Of a stretch of DNA of 15,932 nt, positions 1 through 11,300 are shown piece after piece. A program made the position numbers and the translations under genes. Below the pieces are notes generated by a model. It ran no database searches. It was not told the DNA's origin and saw only the letters and a list, made by a program, of their open reading frames with translations. The first letter of the stretch is position 1, and each line of letters starts with the position of its first letter. Source of the DNA: Cochliopodium minus (Eukaryota > Discosea > Himatismenida > Cochliopodiidae); contig JAMYWO010000161.1 of assembly GCA_024220525.1 (NCBI GenBank), positions 5,054-20,985 on the forward strand. The letters are read 5' to 3'.

Positions 1-489
1 AATCTTTCAAAAGTCGAAATTATTTACGAAAAAAAAGAAAATTTTGTCAATTATTTCTATTCAAATAATATTGACAGTAAAAAATTTCTTTCTAATCTCC
101 ATTTCTTAATGATTAAAAAAGCAACCCAACCTGCCATTTTTGAAAATTATTGTTTTTTGTTAGATAAACAAAAAATGAATGTTCACAGATATGTTTTGGA
201 AGAAAATTATAATGACACAGTTCTTTCAATTATTAAATATTGTTGGGGATATTTAATTGAAACAATAAAGGGCTACTTTCTTTTGTATAAAAATAAATTT
301 GGGAATATTGAGAATAGTGGAATTTTCGAAAAAAATGAAAAAGAAATTTTAAAGTGGATGGAAAGTTCCAAGAATTCTTATTCTTTCTTGAAAATCAAAC
401 ATTCCAAATATTACAAAAAGTTTGAAGGGAAAGATTGTTTTCTCGTTTCACAAGTGTCTTTCCCTTGGTTGGCTAATTTATTTTTTTAA
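1..489 (+). CDS. C-terminal fragment of an unrecognised protein (5' end outside the window)
   Basis: The frame is open from base 1 to a TAA at 487-489, giving about 162 residues. The first in-frame ATG is at 109, but the 36 codons before it are open and similar in composition, so this is most likely the last exon of a gene that starts upstream. The fragment is rich in Lys, Asn, Phe and Tyr, with a hydrophobic aromatic patch in the middle (IIKYCWGYLIETIKGYFLLY) and a short hydrophobic end (FPWLANLFF). I see no signal peptide, repeat or known catalytic motif and do not recognise the family. It converges with the LRR gene on the other strand, about 100 bp apart. The frame is well supported; the function is unknown. 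Confidence 0.62.
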   Translation, partial: NLSKVEIIYEKKENFVNYFYSNNIDSKKFLSNLHFLMIKKATQPAIFENYCFLLDKQKMNVHRYVLEENYNDTVLSIIKYCWGYLIETIKGYFLLYKNKFGNIENSGIFEKNEKEILKWMESSKNSYSFLKIKHSKYYKKFEGKDCFLVSQVSFPWLANLFF

Positions 490-591
490 TTAAAATTTTA
501 TTTTCTCAATTTAAAACACTTTTTTTATCTCAAAAAAAAAAAAAAAAAAAGAAAAAATTTGTTTTGATTTTATTAAAAAAAAAAATTATAT

Positions 592-1966
592 TCACTTGTT
601 CGAAATATTATTCAAGAGAGAATTGATTTGTTGGATTTGTTGAGAATGAAGTAAAACTGTATTGTTCAGGCGTTGAACTTCGAGAGTGAGATCGTCATGT
701 TTTCTTTCCATTTCTAAAATAATTTGAACAAGATCTTTATTGTCAAGCTTATTCAAATCGTTTAAATCTTTTTTTAAAAATAAAATAATTAAGTAAATAA
801 TAAACTTTGAATTATTAAATAAATCAAAAAAAAAAACAAAATAAATAAACCAAAACCCTTTTTAATCTCAATCTTTTCTTTTTCTAAAATTTCCTCCTTC
901 TTATCATAAAGTTCCCTTACTCTTTCTTTTGCTTTCTCAAAGTTATTTTTATTCTCCTCCAACAAATAACGAATTTTAGAATCAAGTTTTTTATTATTAG
1001 TATTATTCTCGATGACATCATACAAATTAACATCTTTCAAAAAAATATTATGATGTTTTATTGTCTTATACAAAATTTTGAATCCTTTTTCATTAATGTT
1101 ATTATTGCTTATGTTTATATTTGTTAATGTTGTATTTTTTTTGAGAGCTTCAAAAAGAATTTCCGTTCCCTTTTCGTTTAATTGGTTGTTGGAGATGTTC
1201 AAATATGTCAGTGTAGTATTGATAAAAAGTGCTTCTGAAATTTTTTTTATATCTTTTTCTTTTATCTTTATAGAAAAAATAATTTTTGAATTTTTTTAAT
1301 TTGATTTAAATTAATTTAAATTTTAAAGTGTGATTTTGATATTTTTTATTGATCATTTTTATTTTGATTTTATTATTTTAATAATTTTTTTAATTTTAAT
1401 TTTTTGATAAATGTTTTTTTGTTACGTCATTGAATGAAATATCCAGGAAGATCATCGAATTATTCATTTTTATAACTTTTGATAAACATTCCATACCTAA
1501 AAGAAATCAATAAAAGTGTTTAATGAATTATAGAAGACTCATATCTGATTATACCCTGTTCATTCAATTTATTATACGAAAAATCGATTTTTTTCAACGT
1601 AGAATTTTCTAGCAATGCATCAGATAGATATCTCATGCCCTCCTCCCTTATATCTATGCTCTTTATCGAGAGATATGTCAAGGATGTGTTGATTTTGAGC
1701 GCTTCGGAGAGATCTTTCAATCCAGCATCGCTCAGATAGTTTTTGGATAGATCCAATGAAGTCAAAGATGCATTGATACTCAATGCATCAGACAGATCAT
1801 GCATATTTTGATCGTTGAGGTTATTATCGCTCAGATATAATTCTTTCAGCGAGTGATTCTCTTTCAGGGCCTCTGAGATCTGCTGGATATATTCATCATT
1901 CAGATATTTGTTGCTTAAATCAAGTGTTCCATTCGATTCTTTAACCATGTTATAATAATTACCCAT
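592..1966 (-). CDS. Leucine-rich repeat protein (NOD/ribonuclease-inhibitor type) with C-terminal coiled coil, four exons
   Basis: Model: exons 1966-1555, 1496-1426, 1265-857 and 767-592, total 1068 nt, 355 residues. The start is the ATG at 1966-1964. Eight consecutive 28-residue LRRs run from about residue 14 (consensus LTxLDLSxNxLxxxGxxxLSEALKxNxS). They are of the helix-rich NLR/ribonuclease-inhibitor class and usually serve as a protein-binding surface. The 71-nt second exon (begins MECLSKVIK) is needed: with it, repeats five and six are each exactly 28 residues and all phases match (1, 0, 1). After the repeats comes a charged helix rich in Lys and Glu. The last exon then adds a coiled coil with Leu/Ile heptads (DLVQIILEMERKHDDLTLEV) that ends SNK. 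The last donor is atypical (GTTTTG, or GTTTAT six bases on). Reading through that intron would give a false membrane tail. Partner and role are unknown. Confidence 0.8.
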
Positions 1967-2412
1967 TTTTTTTTTTAATTTTAATATTATTTTTTATTTT
2001 TTTTTTTTTTTTTATATATTTTTTTTAATTTAAAAATAATAATTTAAAAATTTAAAACCTGTTTCTTATTTTTAATATTTTTTTGAATTTAAAAACAAAA
2101 AAATACCAATGACTATGTATAAATAACAAGAAGAAGACAATAAAGAAAATAAAAATGACAAAGAAAAAATTTTAATTTAATTTTTAATTGAATAAAAAGT
2201 TGAGATGAGTTTAGAAAAGTTGTAAAAACCATGACCAAAGCAAACTCTTGAAGAAGTTCTCAATTAATATTAAATTTTTAAAAGATAAAATAAACTAATT
2301 GTAAAGGATTTTAATTAAAAATCAACAAAAAAAAATATTTAAATTTACAAAAGAGATGTTTTTTGTTTTTTTAAAAATAATTAATGAAAAAAAAAAAAAA
2401 AATCTCTCATCA
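1967..2412. other. AT-rich spacer between two minus-strand genes
   Basis: This stretch separates the start of the LRR gene from the end of the RhoGAP gene. It holds long T and A runs (around 1996-2014 and 2388-2401) and no reading frame with protein-like composition. It should contain the LRR gene's promoter on the right side of its start and the RhoGAP 3' untranslated region. I cannot point to a specific promoter element. Confidence 0.5.
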
Positions 2413-4359
2413 TTAATTATCCTCAAGAAATTTCGACAAATAAACTTCTCGTTCAACAGTAGTATTGGAAACTTGCCATTGGATCTCTTTTTCGGGTAAC
2501 CAAGCAGTTTTCTTAATTTTATCTTCTTCGTATTCCAATAAATAGTAATCATCAGTGACTCTAAAGTTAATTATGTTGGCGGAGATTTTTTTGGGTAAAA
2601 TTTTGACGTCCGACCCGATAGATCCGAAGCCGATCAAGTGATTTGGATGCTTCTCAAACAGAGTGCTGATGAACTTTCCCTCCATGACAGTATGTTTGGC
2701 AGCTAATTGATAATCTGGAAGAAGAAGAAAAAAAAAGATAGATAAAAAATAATATACAAAAAATAATTAATTGAATTTAAAAATGATAATTAATTTAAAA
2801 ATAATATATTAATTTTAATAAAAAATTCAAATTTATCTCCATTTTTTTTAAAAAAAAAAAATTTGTTCTTACCAACTTCCAAGTGGGGACACTTTAGCAA
2901 AGCAGGAGACCAAACCAAAGCCAAAGAATTCAATGTCATTTTGTTTTTGTCGCTCTCCGCAACCGAGCGGAGAAACTTTAACAAATAAAAGAATGTGCGG
3001 CCATGTATCGAAGGCAAAGAACGAGCAACACTCAAAACCTTGTCAACATTGTCCAAAGCATTCACACAGGCATTGTAATTAGGAAACAAAGGCTCAATCA
3101 AACCAATGAACCATTGTTTAAGAATAGAGGCAGCCAAGTTGTGATCATCACATTTCAAATTATTAAATTTTTTCACTGATTTTTTTTCCGCTTTCTTGAA
3201 GATTTTCGCCTTAAACTTTTCTATGACGAGGATGGAGGGAGATAATCGAAAGATTCCTTCTTCTTCTATCCCATTGTTGATTTCTATGAGCTTGATGAGG
3301 CGGATCATGATGAGTGGAACTCTCATCTGCAACTGGGTCATCGCTTGCTCATATCCCGGATAGTTTTTCTCCGCTTCAAAGATTTCTATCAGCGATTGAT
3401 CGAAATACGTCTTCTTCGACAATTTCACGACACCTAATGATCTGGTTTGTTTCTTTTTATCATCTATCTTGATTGAATCTTTTGGCCTTTGTAATTGAGG
3501 TGATAAGCTCTGGGTCAATTCGACTTTTTTTTCAGTGGAGTGTATGGTCATTGATTGGGTCTTTTCTGGTGATTCAAGACTGTTTTCTTCGCCATCTTCC
3601 TCTTCCATGAATTTTCCTAGCTTCTCCAGATTAACTTTGAGGCTCTTCATTTCCGTTTCCCATCTCATCCTCTTTGGGAAATCCCATTTCTCTACATCTT
3701 TATTTGTCACCTTTATTCCATATGCTTGCTTGAAGTTTTTTCAAATAAATATTTAACCTCCAATTATTTATATATTTGTGAATAAAGGCAATTATTTCAA
3801 ATGATGTCGAAATTATTGTATGGATAAGTAGTGATCGGTAATAATTTCCATAATTAATTAAATATGGTACATTATTTCCTTTATGTATCGATTATGAACT
3901 AATAAATATTTTCAATTTTATAATAATCTGAAGATCTTTACAAGTAAAAAGATATTGAATTCTATTGAAAGTAAATCGGTTGATATTTTAGATTATATGC
4001 CAAAATAAATGGATTCATTATTTCTCCTCAAATATTCTTGGCTTTTTAGATGAAAATTATATATTTTGTTTTTCCTTGATCTATATTACCATGATTCTAA
4101 TGTACAAATCATTATCCGATAATTTGCTGTTTTGGTTAACACTATTATTAGGAGGAAGTGAGAATCTTTTTTTTGTAAATGCTTTATTATTCAGTGTCTT
4201 TTCTTTCGATAATCTCATGAATTTTTCAAATTTTTCTAATCTCTTTTGTTCATTTAACTGTTTCAGATTCTCAAGATCTTTCTCTTCATTTATATTATTT
4301 GTTGATTGTGAAAATTCAATTATTTTAGTTGTTGATACTATTTCAGGTATCTCATCCAT
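2413..4359 (-). CDS. RhoGAP-domain protein (Rho-family GTPase-activating protein)
   Basis: Best model: exons 4359-4090, 3728-2873 and 2714-2413, 475 residues. Family members speed GTP hydrolysis by Rho/Rac/Cdc42 GTPases. The RhoGAP domain spans roughly residues 205-400. It shows the arginine finger in GIEEEGIFRLS (about 247), the LKQWFIGLIEPLFP helix and the NKMTLNSLALVWSPALL motif; the canonical Asn of that motif (MTxxNLA) reads Ser here, with Asn one position earlier. Exon 3 completes the domain (DYQLAAKHTV, IGFGS) and adds a tail whose YYLLEY...WLPEKEI pattern resembles an SH3 fold, tentatively. The exon 2/3 junction (GTAAGA...CCAG, phase 1) is strong. The first exon is less sure: its ATG start, phase 0 and GTAATA donor fit, but a 48-nt intron to an exon ending FEEK-stop near 4015 would instead make it a separate gene of about 97 residues. 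No in-frame ATG lies at the very start of exon 2; the first is in RMRWETEM. Confidence 0.8.
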
Positions 4360-4489
4360 TTTTATCTCGTTCCTATTCTAAGAATATCAATGAATTTCTT
4401 CAATTTTTTTTATTTTATTAAAATTGTGATGGAAATTTATAAAAAAAAAAAAATTCGATCCTTCAACAGATAATTTTGCTATTTATTGA
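4360..4489. promoter_or_regulatory. Divergent intergenic region between the RhoGAP first exon and TBCA
   Basis: Only about 130 bp lie between the minus-strand ATG at 4359 and the plus-strand ATG at 4490. It is AT-rich, with a run of A at 4441-4453. If the 4359 exon really begins the RhoGAP gene, this is a compact bidirectional promoter shared with TBCA. That role is inferred from gene orientation only; no consensus element is visible. Confidence 0.35.
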
Positions 4490-5018
4490 ATGGAAAAGCA
4501 ATTAAAGATTTTATTGGGATCATGTGGAAGATTAAAGAAAGAAATAGCATCATATGAAAAAGAAGGAGCACAACAACAAAAATATATCAATTCTTTGAAA
4601 GAGAAGAATGCAGATCCATACGATATCAAAAAGCAAGAGCAAGTATTGGAAGAAACATTAAATATAATTCCACATTGTAAGATAAAATATTCTGAATCAG
4701 TCGAACAATTAGAACAATTGATTGTAATAACAAAAAGAATTCAAATATACCATTTTATTATCTTTAATGACACGCAATTTTTTTTTTGATCTCAAATATT
4801 TCTCTAATAAATCAAATATATCCTAAATATGGAATTAGATATTTGATTGAATCAATATTTTTACTTTATAATCATCCAATCAACTATATATTTCTCCTCA
4901 TTCCATTTTGCTTATCTTTCATTAATTATAGGAACAAATTAAAGCAAATGAACAAGAATTGATGAGCACTGAAGAATTTAAGAACGCTACCAAAATTATT
5001 GAAGAAGATATCAATTAA
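4490..5018 (+). CDS. TBCA: Tubulin-binding cofactor A (tubulin-folding chaperone)
   Basis: Two exons, 4490-4723 and 4932-5018, joined in phase 0 across a 208-nt intron (GTAATA...TATAG), give 106 residues; the family is usually about 105-110. TBCA is a small three-helix bundle that holds beta-tubulin during alpha/beta dimer assembly in the cytosol. Visible hallmarks are the N-terminal KQLKILLGSCGRLKKEIASY, the YEKEGAQQQKYI helix, and DPYDIKKQEQVLEETLNIIP, which matches the family's YDIKKQxEVLxESxxMIPD motif. The second exon supplies the last helix (EFKNATKIIEEDIN) and ends at TAA. Continuing the frame past 4723 gives a spurious tail read from the intron. Codons favour A/T at third positions, unlike the later exons of the downstream gene. 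Confidence 0.93.
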
Positions 5019-5356
5019 ATTATTAAAATGAAATTCAATTTTATAAAAAATAAAAGACATTTTGTTCTTACTTGAATCATCTTTCTAAATCAAGTATGTT
5101 TCTTTTAACTTCAAGTTTATTTTGCTTGAAATGTTTAAGGAAAATATAAAATATTTTTTTTTTTATTTTTTTTTAATTTTGCTGATGAAATACTCTTTGT
5201 CTTTTTTAAAACGTTTAATTTGGATATTCAGATTCCTAAATGATCACCGGATACAATAATTAAGATAATACCTTTCTTTTAAAAACTATATGTCCAAAAA
5301 AATAAAAATTTAATAAATTAAAAAAAAAAAAAATTTTATAGATAAAATATTTGGGA
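5019..5356. other. TBCA 3' flank and 5' flank of the DH-PH-RhoGAP-RasGEF gene
   Basis: An AATAAA at 5049-5054 lies 31 bases after the TBCA stop and is a candidate poly(A) signal. Near the right edge, TTTTATAG at 5334-5341 looks like a splice acceptor 15 bases before the ATG at 5357, so a 5' untranslated intron is possible. A short ORF starting ATGAAATACTC near 5184 (24 codons) has no donor site and is probably an uORF or chance. Confidence 0.4.
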
Positions 5357-8300
5357 ATGAACAATCCAATTCCTCCAAATAAAGTACCAATGAGACCTGT
5401 ACCTAATCCCAAACTTAATGTGAATAAAGAACCCAATCCAAAAAATATCCCTCCAAAAATACCATCAAAGGAGAAATCGAACAGCCCAAATATTCCAATA
5501 CCACCAAAACCAAAGGGATTGAATAAATCTATAATTTTTAAAAATAACATGAATAATAATATGAGCAATAACGAAAATGGAGATAATATGAACAAAAATA
5601 ATTTTTTAATAAAGATACCAACTCTGAAGAACAATAATAATAATCAAGAAACAAATGATCAAGAATCAAATATGGATAATCTTTCGACAAATAACAATAA
5701 GAATACTTCGCCTAAAAGTCCTCCTACAAAAATATCAACAAAGATTTCTTCCCCTCCAACAGAGTATAAGATTTCGATACCCAATATACCAAATACCAAC
5801 AATGTTGATGAAAATAATAATAATAGTGTCAATAATAATAGTCACAATGAGGAATTGAATAATATAGAAGGCAAAAGTCCAACACCAAATAGAAATAGAT
5901 CAATTAATATTAAACCTTTGAATAACAACATAAAAGATCAAAATGAAAATATTTCTCCAAGTAATACCCCCAAAAATGAAAATATAAAGGTCAATAACAA
6001 TAATGGTAATAACAATATGAATATGATGATGGTATCTCCAATGAATTCATCTAAAGAATCCCCCAAAGATGAAAAGAAAGGAGAATCACTTGGAGATTTG
6101 ATGAATTCTCCAAACACAAGTATGAAGATGAATCTTAAGCAGATATATGAGGATGATACTCCAAAAAGGAAGAAACAATATACATTGGAACAAGTCTTCA
6201 AGCAGTTGAGCGAAAAAGAAGAAAGTTTGGTTTCAACATTGGATGAAATCATCAGTCAATTTAGAGATCCAATAGAGGGAGAAGAAATATTGAATGAGGA
6301 TGAGATAGATAACGTATTTGGAAATTTAGAAGAGTTTTTGAGCTTCCATAAGGCATTTAGAGTACATTTATTGATATCATTGAAAGAATCTAAAAGCAAG
6401 AAGAATGATGTGGAGGTTGTGCAGAAATTCGTCGAGTTTTTTGATAAGAAGCAGGATATCCCCTTCAATCGTTACAAAAAGACAATCACAGAGGTTTATG
6501 AAGCATATTTTGAGACGAGAAGAGAATCTCATGAAGTCATCACCAAGCTTTTGAAGACCAACAAGGAATTCATCAATTTTGTCGATCAGGTCAAGAGTAA
6601 AACTGGTAATAAAATCGAAAATTTGATGAATATCCCTCTATTGTACTGGCATTCTCAGATGAAAGCATTCAAGGTAAAAATAATAAAAAAATAAATTCAA
6701 AAATCCAAAATATGTTCAAAAGAATAATTAAAATCTCTATAGATATTTCTAACTCATTTTATAATATATTTATTTTATATTCGGAAACTCATTATTTTTT
6801 TTTTTTTGAATCTTTTTAAAGGATTTGGTATCATTCGTATTTCCGTACGAATCTTGTCCCGGATTGCTGAAATCGTTTGTGATATGTTCATCCATTGCAA
6901 AAATAGGATTCGATCTGAACACAAAAATCGAAAACAGCACCATCTTTCACAACACAATTGGATCTTTCGATGTGAGTGAATTAGGGCAAGATTCAGGGAA
7001 GAACAGTTTTGATAATATAAGTGTGGACGACACTCCAAAGTATATCAGACAAGGCCACATATCTTGGGAGACAAAGCCTTACTTTGCTTTTTTGTTTTCC
7101 GATAGAATTGTGTTGTGTAAATCTAAAATATTGAACAAAAAGAACCCTTACGTTGCCAAGAATGTGATTGTATTTGCCAAGATGCTGAGGGGCGTCAGAA
7201 TCGATAGAAAGAAAGCTGCCATCAGGATAGAAACTCAAAAGGGTGCTTTCTATTTGAAGTCTGAGACTGATCAAAGTTTGTGGTTCAGTGATCTTAAATT
7301 TTTGGAAGAAAAAATCAAATACAAAAGTAACACAAAAAAAATTTAATTTTTTTTTTTAAATTTTTTTAAAATAAATTTTTTAAAAAAAGCTTTTGGAGCT
7401 ACTGTCACCGAATTAACAAAGAAGAAACAAGCTAATATTCCTGTCTTTTTGGCATCTGTGTTGAAGTTTCTTACCAGCAACGAGAAAGTGAAAGGAGATA
7501 TCGATTATTGGCTGACGGAAAATCCACAACTCAACAACATGAAGGAAATTTCAAAATTTGTCGAAAAACAAGATCCGTCGGTACCTTTTTATACAGTAAC
7601 CGAAACAGATATGATCAGATCTTTGGAAATTTTCTTGGAAAAAATTCCAGGATACTTGATACCTTCGAGCGCATCCGAGAAACTTCTCAACAACAAGTCC
7701 CTCTCTCAGCCTGAAGAAATCATGCAGTTTCTCAATGACATTCCAAAAGAAAACCTCGATTCGTTCATCTATCTTATACAAAACTTGACAAAGTTGAGTG
7801 AAAACACAGAAAGAGGTGACTGCAAATTGCTTGTGGCTTGTGTATTCGGTCCTGTTGTGTTTGCTCCGCCATCTAAAAATGTAGAGAATGAAAACTTGGG
7901 CTGGAAATTTGCACAACTCTTTTATTTCTTCATGATTCAGTATTCTAACGGGTCTTTGTTCAGCGAAGATGTTGTTCCTCTCATCTTTTACAGTTTTGAG
8001 GATAACAGAGCAGTTTCTTTGAAGAAATACGAGCCTTCTGCTTTCAAGCCCATCATTGTGAGAATTGGAAAAGGAAAGTCCAACATAGATGTGAGTGGAA
8101 AACAATCCATTAATGTCGAAACACCTACCAAACAAGTCAATGAAGTTAATGTCGATACTCCAACAAAGTTCATGGCCAACGAACTCAACTTGAACCCAAA
8201 ACAATACGGTGAAGATCCTCTTGAAAAAGCAATGAACGACTCTGTCAAAAACATGGACAGCAACGTTGTCGTTCAAACACAAAGCGAGTCCGCTCCACAA

Positions 8301-11300
8301 CTAGACAACAACATTCCGAGCCAAGAAGTCTTGAGGAGAAAGAACGAGTGGGTCAAATCGCAGAAGAACGAACAAGCCTTGTCCTCCGAGAACTTGCACT
8401 CTCTCGTCAAAAAGGAGGAGGTCCACGACACCCCCAACAACTCTTCCACCGACATCAAAGTTCCCATCATGGGAACCAAGAAGATCCAAAAGGATTCTCC
8501 CAGCAACTCCTCCATCATCACCAGCCCCGTACCCGAAAGGAACATGAGATCGTCTCTCAAATCCAGCTCTCTGCTCGAAAGCGAGGAAGAAGATGAGGAG
8601 GAGAGAATTCTCTTTACCACCGAGATCGACCCTAATGACAAACAACCCAAGAAGGTCGTCAAGGGTGGTTCCATTGATGCTTTGATCGTTGAGTTGACCC
8701 ATCCTGACTACATTTCCACTGATTTGCAGGACACTCTTTTGTTCACTTATGTCACTTTTATTTCTCCAAAAAAGTTTCTTAACAATTTGATCGAACGTTT
8801 TTGGCATGGTAATTATTTTTTTTTTTTTTCAAATTTAAATTTCAGAAATACAAAAAAATAAAATCAATGAAATAAAAATCAATGAAATAAAAATAACAAA
8901 TAAAAATTTAAAATAAAAAGATATTCAAAATTGATTTTCACTTTGTAAAAATGAGTTAATTTAAGTTAATTTAAAAAGATAGTTTCTTTATTAAAAAATT
9001 AAACTTAATTTGAATGTTATTTAAAAAGTTTTTTTTTTTAAAATTTCTTTATCAAAAAATTTGATGTTAAATTTAAAAATAAATTTGAAATCAAAAATTA
9101 ATTTTTTTTGACTATATTTTTTATTGAAAAAATAATTTTAATTTGAATGTTAATTTAAAAGATTTTTATTAAAAAAAAAATTTATTGATTCTCTTTCTAA
9201 AAAGCACCTTCTCACAAGAATGCTGAGAGCATCCAGTTGAGAGTACTTAATTTCATGAAGACTTGGATCGAGATGGACACCAACTTTGACAGCAATTTTG
9301 AACTTAGAAAGACTCTCTTCAGTTTTATTGAACAGACCAAAACAGATAACAGGTGAAACAAATGAACATTAATTTTACAGATTTTTTAAGAGATTTTTAT
9401 TCATTTTTTTTTTTCTAATTTCTGTTTTTTATTTTCATTTTTTTAAATTAAATAATTTTTTTTTTTTTTCCTTTTTTCTATATTTTATTCATTATTTTTC
9501 ATTTAAAATAATTTTATTTTTTCTTTATTATTCATTTTTAACACTCATTTTTAATATTTATTTTATTTATTTTTCATTATCTACTTTTATTATTTTTATA
9601 ATTTGATTTTAATTTTATTTTTTCTTTTATTATTTTTATATTTTCTATTTTTCAAAATTTTTAATTTTTATTTTTTTTAAATTATTTTTTAATATTTTTT
9701 TTTTAGATACACACTTTTATCTGAAGGATTGGAAAGATCCTTTAAACGCAAAGAAAAGTTCTCCAAATCAAACCTAGAATATCCCGTCTCCTTCGTCCCC
9801 GAGAAGATGGGCTGCTCCTACCAGGACTTCATCTCGTGGAACCCCATCGAAATCGCCCGCCAATTTTCTCTCATCGAGTTTGAGTTGTTCAGCAAAATCA
9901 ATCCCATTGAGTGTGTTTATTACATCAAGGCAGAAACTAAATACAAGGCGAACAATATTGTACAATTTATCAAAAGGTAAAGATTCTTTTTTTTTTTTAT
10001 TTTTATTTTATTTTTTTATTTATTGATTTTTTAATCATTTTATTTATTTTTTTCGTTTGTTTATTTCATATTTTTTTTAATTTGTTTTATTGATTTTTTT
10101 CGTTTGTTTATTTTTACTTGTTTATTTTTTATTTAAATTTTTGATTTTGATTTTTTATTTTGATTAGTTTATTTTTGCTTGTTTATTTTTTATTTTTTTA
10201 TTTTTAAAGTTTTTTCATTTAATTTGTTTTAATTTTTTATTTTTACTTGTTTATTTTTACTTGTTTATTTTTTATTTAAATTTTTGATTTTGATTTTTTA
10301 TTTTGATTAGTTTATTTTTTTTTTTTATTTTTATTTTATTTATTAAGATTTTTTTCATTTAATTTGTTTGAATTTAATTTGTTTGAATTTTTTATTCTTT
10401 TTATTTTATTTAATTCATTTAATTTTATTCATTTTTTATTTTTGGTTATTTAATTGTTAGTTTTTAATTTATTTGTTTTTATTTTTACTTTAAACAAAGA
10501 TTCAATCATGTTTCAAAATGGGTTTCCACTTTGGTCCTGCAACAATCCGACATCAAAGAAAGAGTCAACGTCATCATTCACTTTATCAAAATTGCAAAAG
10601 TAATAATTTTTTGATTTAAGAATTTTTTTATTTAATATTTTTATTTTTATTTTTATTTTTAATTTTTTTTTTATTTTTATTTTTATTTTTGTTTTTTTAT
10701 TTTTTTATTTTTTTTATTTTTTTTATTTTTTTATTTTTTTATTTTTTATTTTTTATTTTTTATTTTTTATTTTTTATTTTTTTTAATTTTCATTTATTTT
10801 TTGAAAGGCTGCTTATGATATCAAAAACTTGTTGTTGGTGTTCGAAATCACTTCAGGGCTCCAAAACACTCCTATTTTCAGACTCAAACAAACTTGGGAG
10901 AATTTGTAAATCTTTTTTTTTTTTTAAAAAAAATATCTGAAAAAAATATTCAATTATTATTAATTTTTTTATTTTGAAAATTTATTTTATTTTTAGTAAT
11001 TATTTTTTTTAAAAATTATTTTTTTTTTTGAATTTTTTTATTTTATGATTTTCACAATTTTATTTTTAAATTTTTTTTCTAGTTTTTTTTATTTTTATAT
11101 TTTGTTTTTTTAAAATTTATTATTTATTTTTTTTTCATTAAATGTTTTTTATCAAATTTTTTAATTTTTATTTTATTTTTTTTTTTTTTTTAATTTCCCT
11201 TAAAGGCCTTACAAATGGACACAAGAGTTCAAAACAATGAGCAGTTTCATTTCTCCGGAAAACAACTATAGGGCTTACAGAACGTTCCTTGATCAGAACA

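Noticed and set aside
789-856. C-terminal transmembrane segment on the LRR protein
   Set aside because: It is translated from an A/T-rich intron; splicing to the coiled-coil exon at 767 keeps frame and gives a better protein end.
1253-1554. Single 302-nt intron joining LRR exon 1 directly to an acceptor at 1254-1253
   Set aside because: The phases fit, but this skips the 71-nt exon; including that exon gives two perfect 28-residue repeats instead of one and uses better splice sites.
5260-5634. Phe/Gly/Leu-rich minus-strand ORF resembling a membrane protein
   Set aside because: It is the antisense of the Asn/Pro-rich start of the large gene and runs into homopolymers; no splice or start support.
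7551-8807. Long minus-strand frames opposite exon 3 of the large gene
   Set aside because: They are antisense shadows kept open by codon bias. The plus strand encodes RhoGAP and RasGEF_N motifs with matching splice sites.
10689-10940. Phe-rich small ORF across intron 6 and exon 7
   Set aside because: Its first half is the (ATTTTTT)n microsatellite and the rest is exon 7 in the wrong frame.
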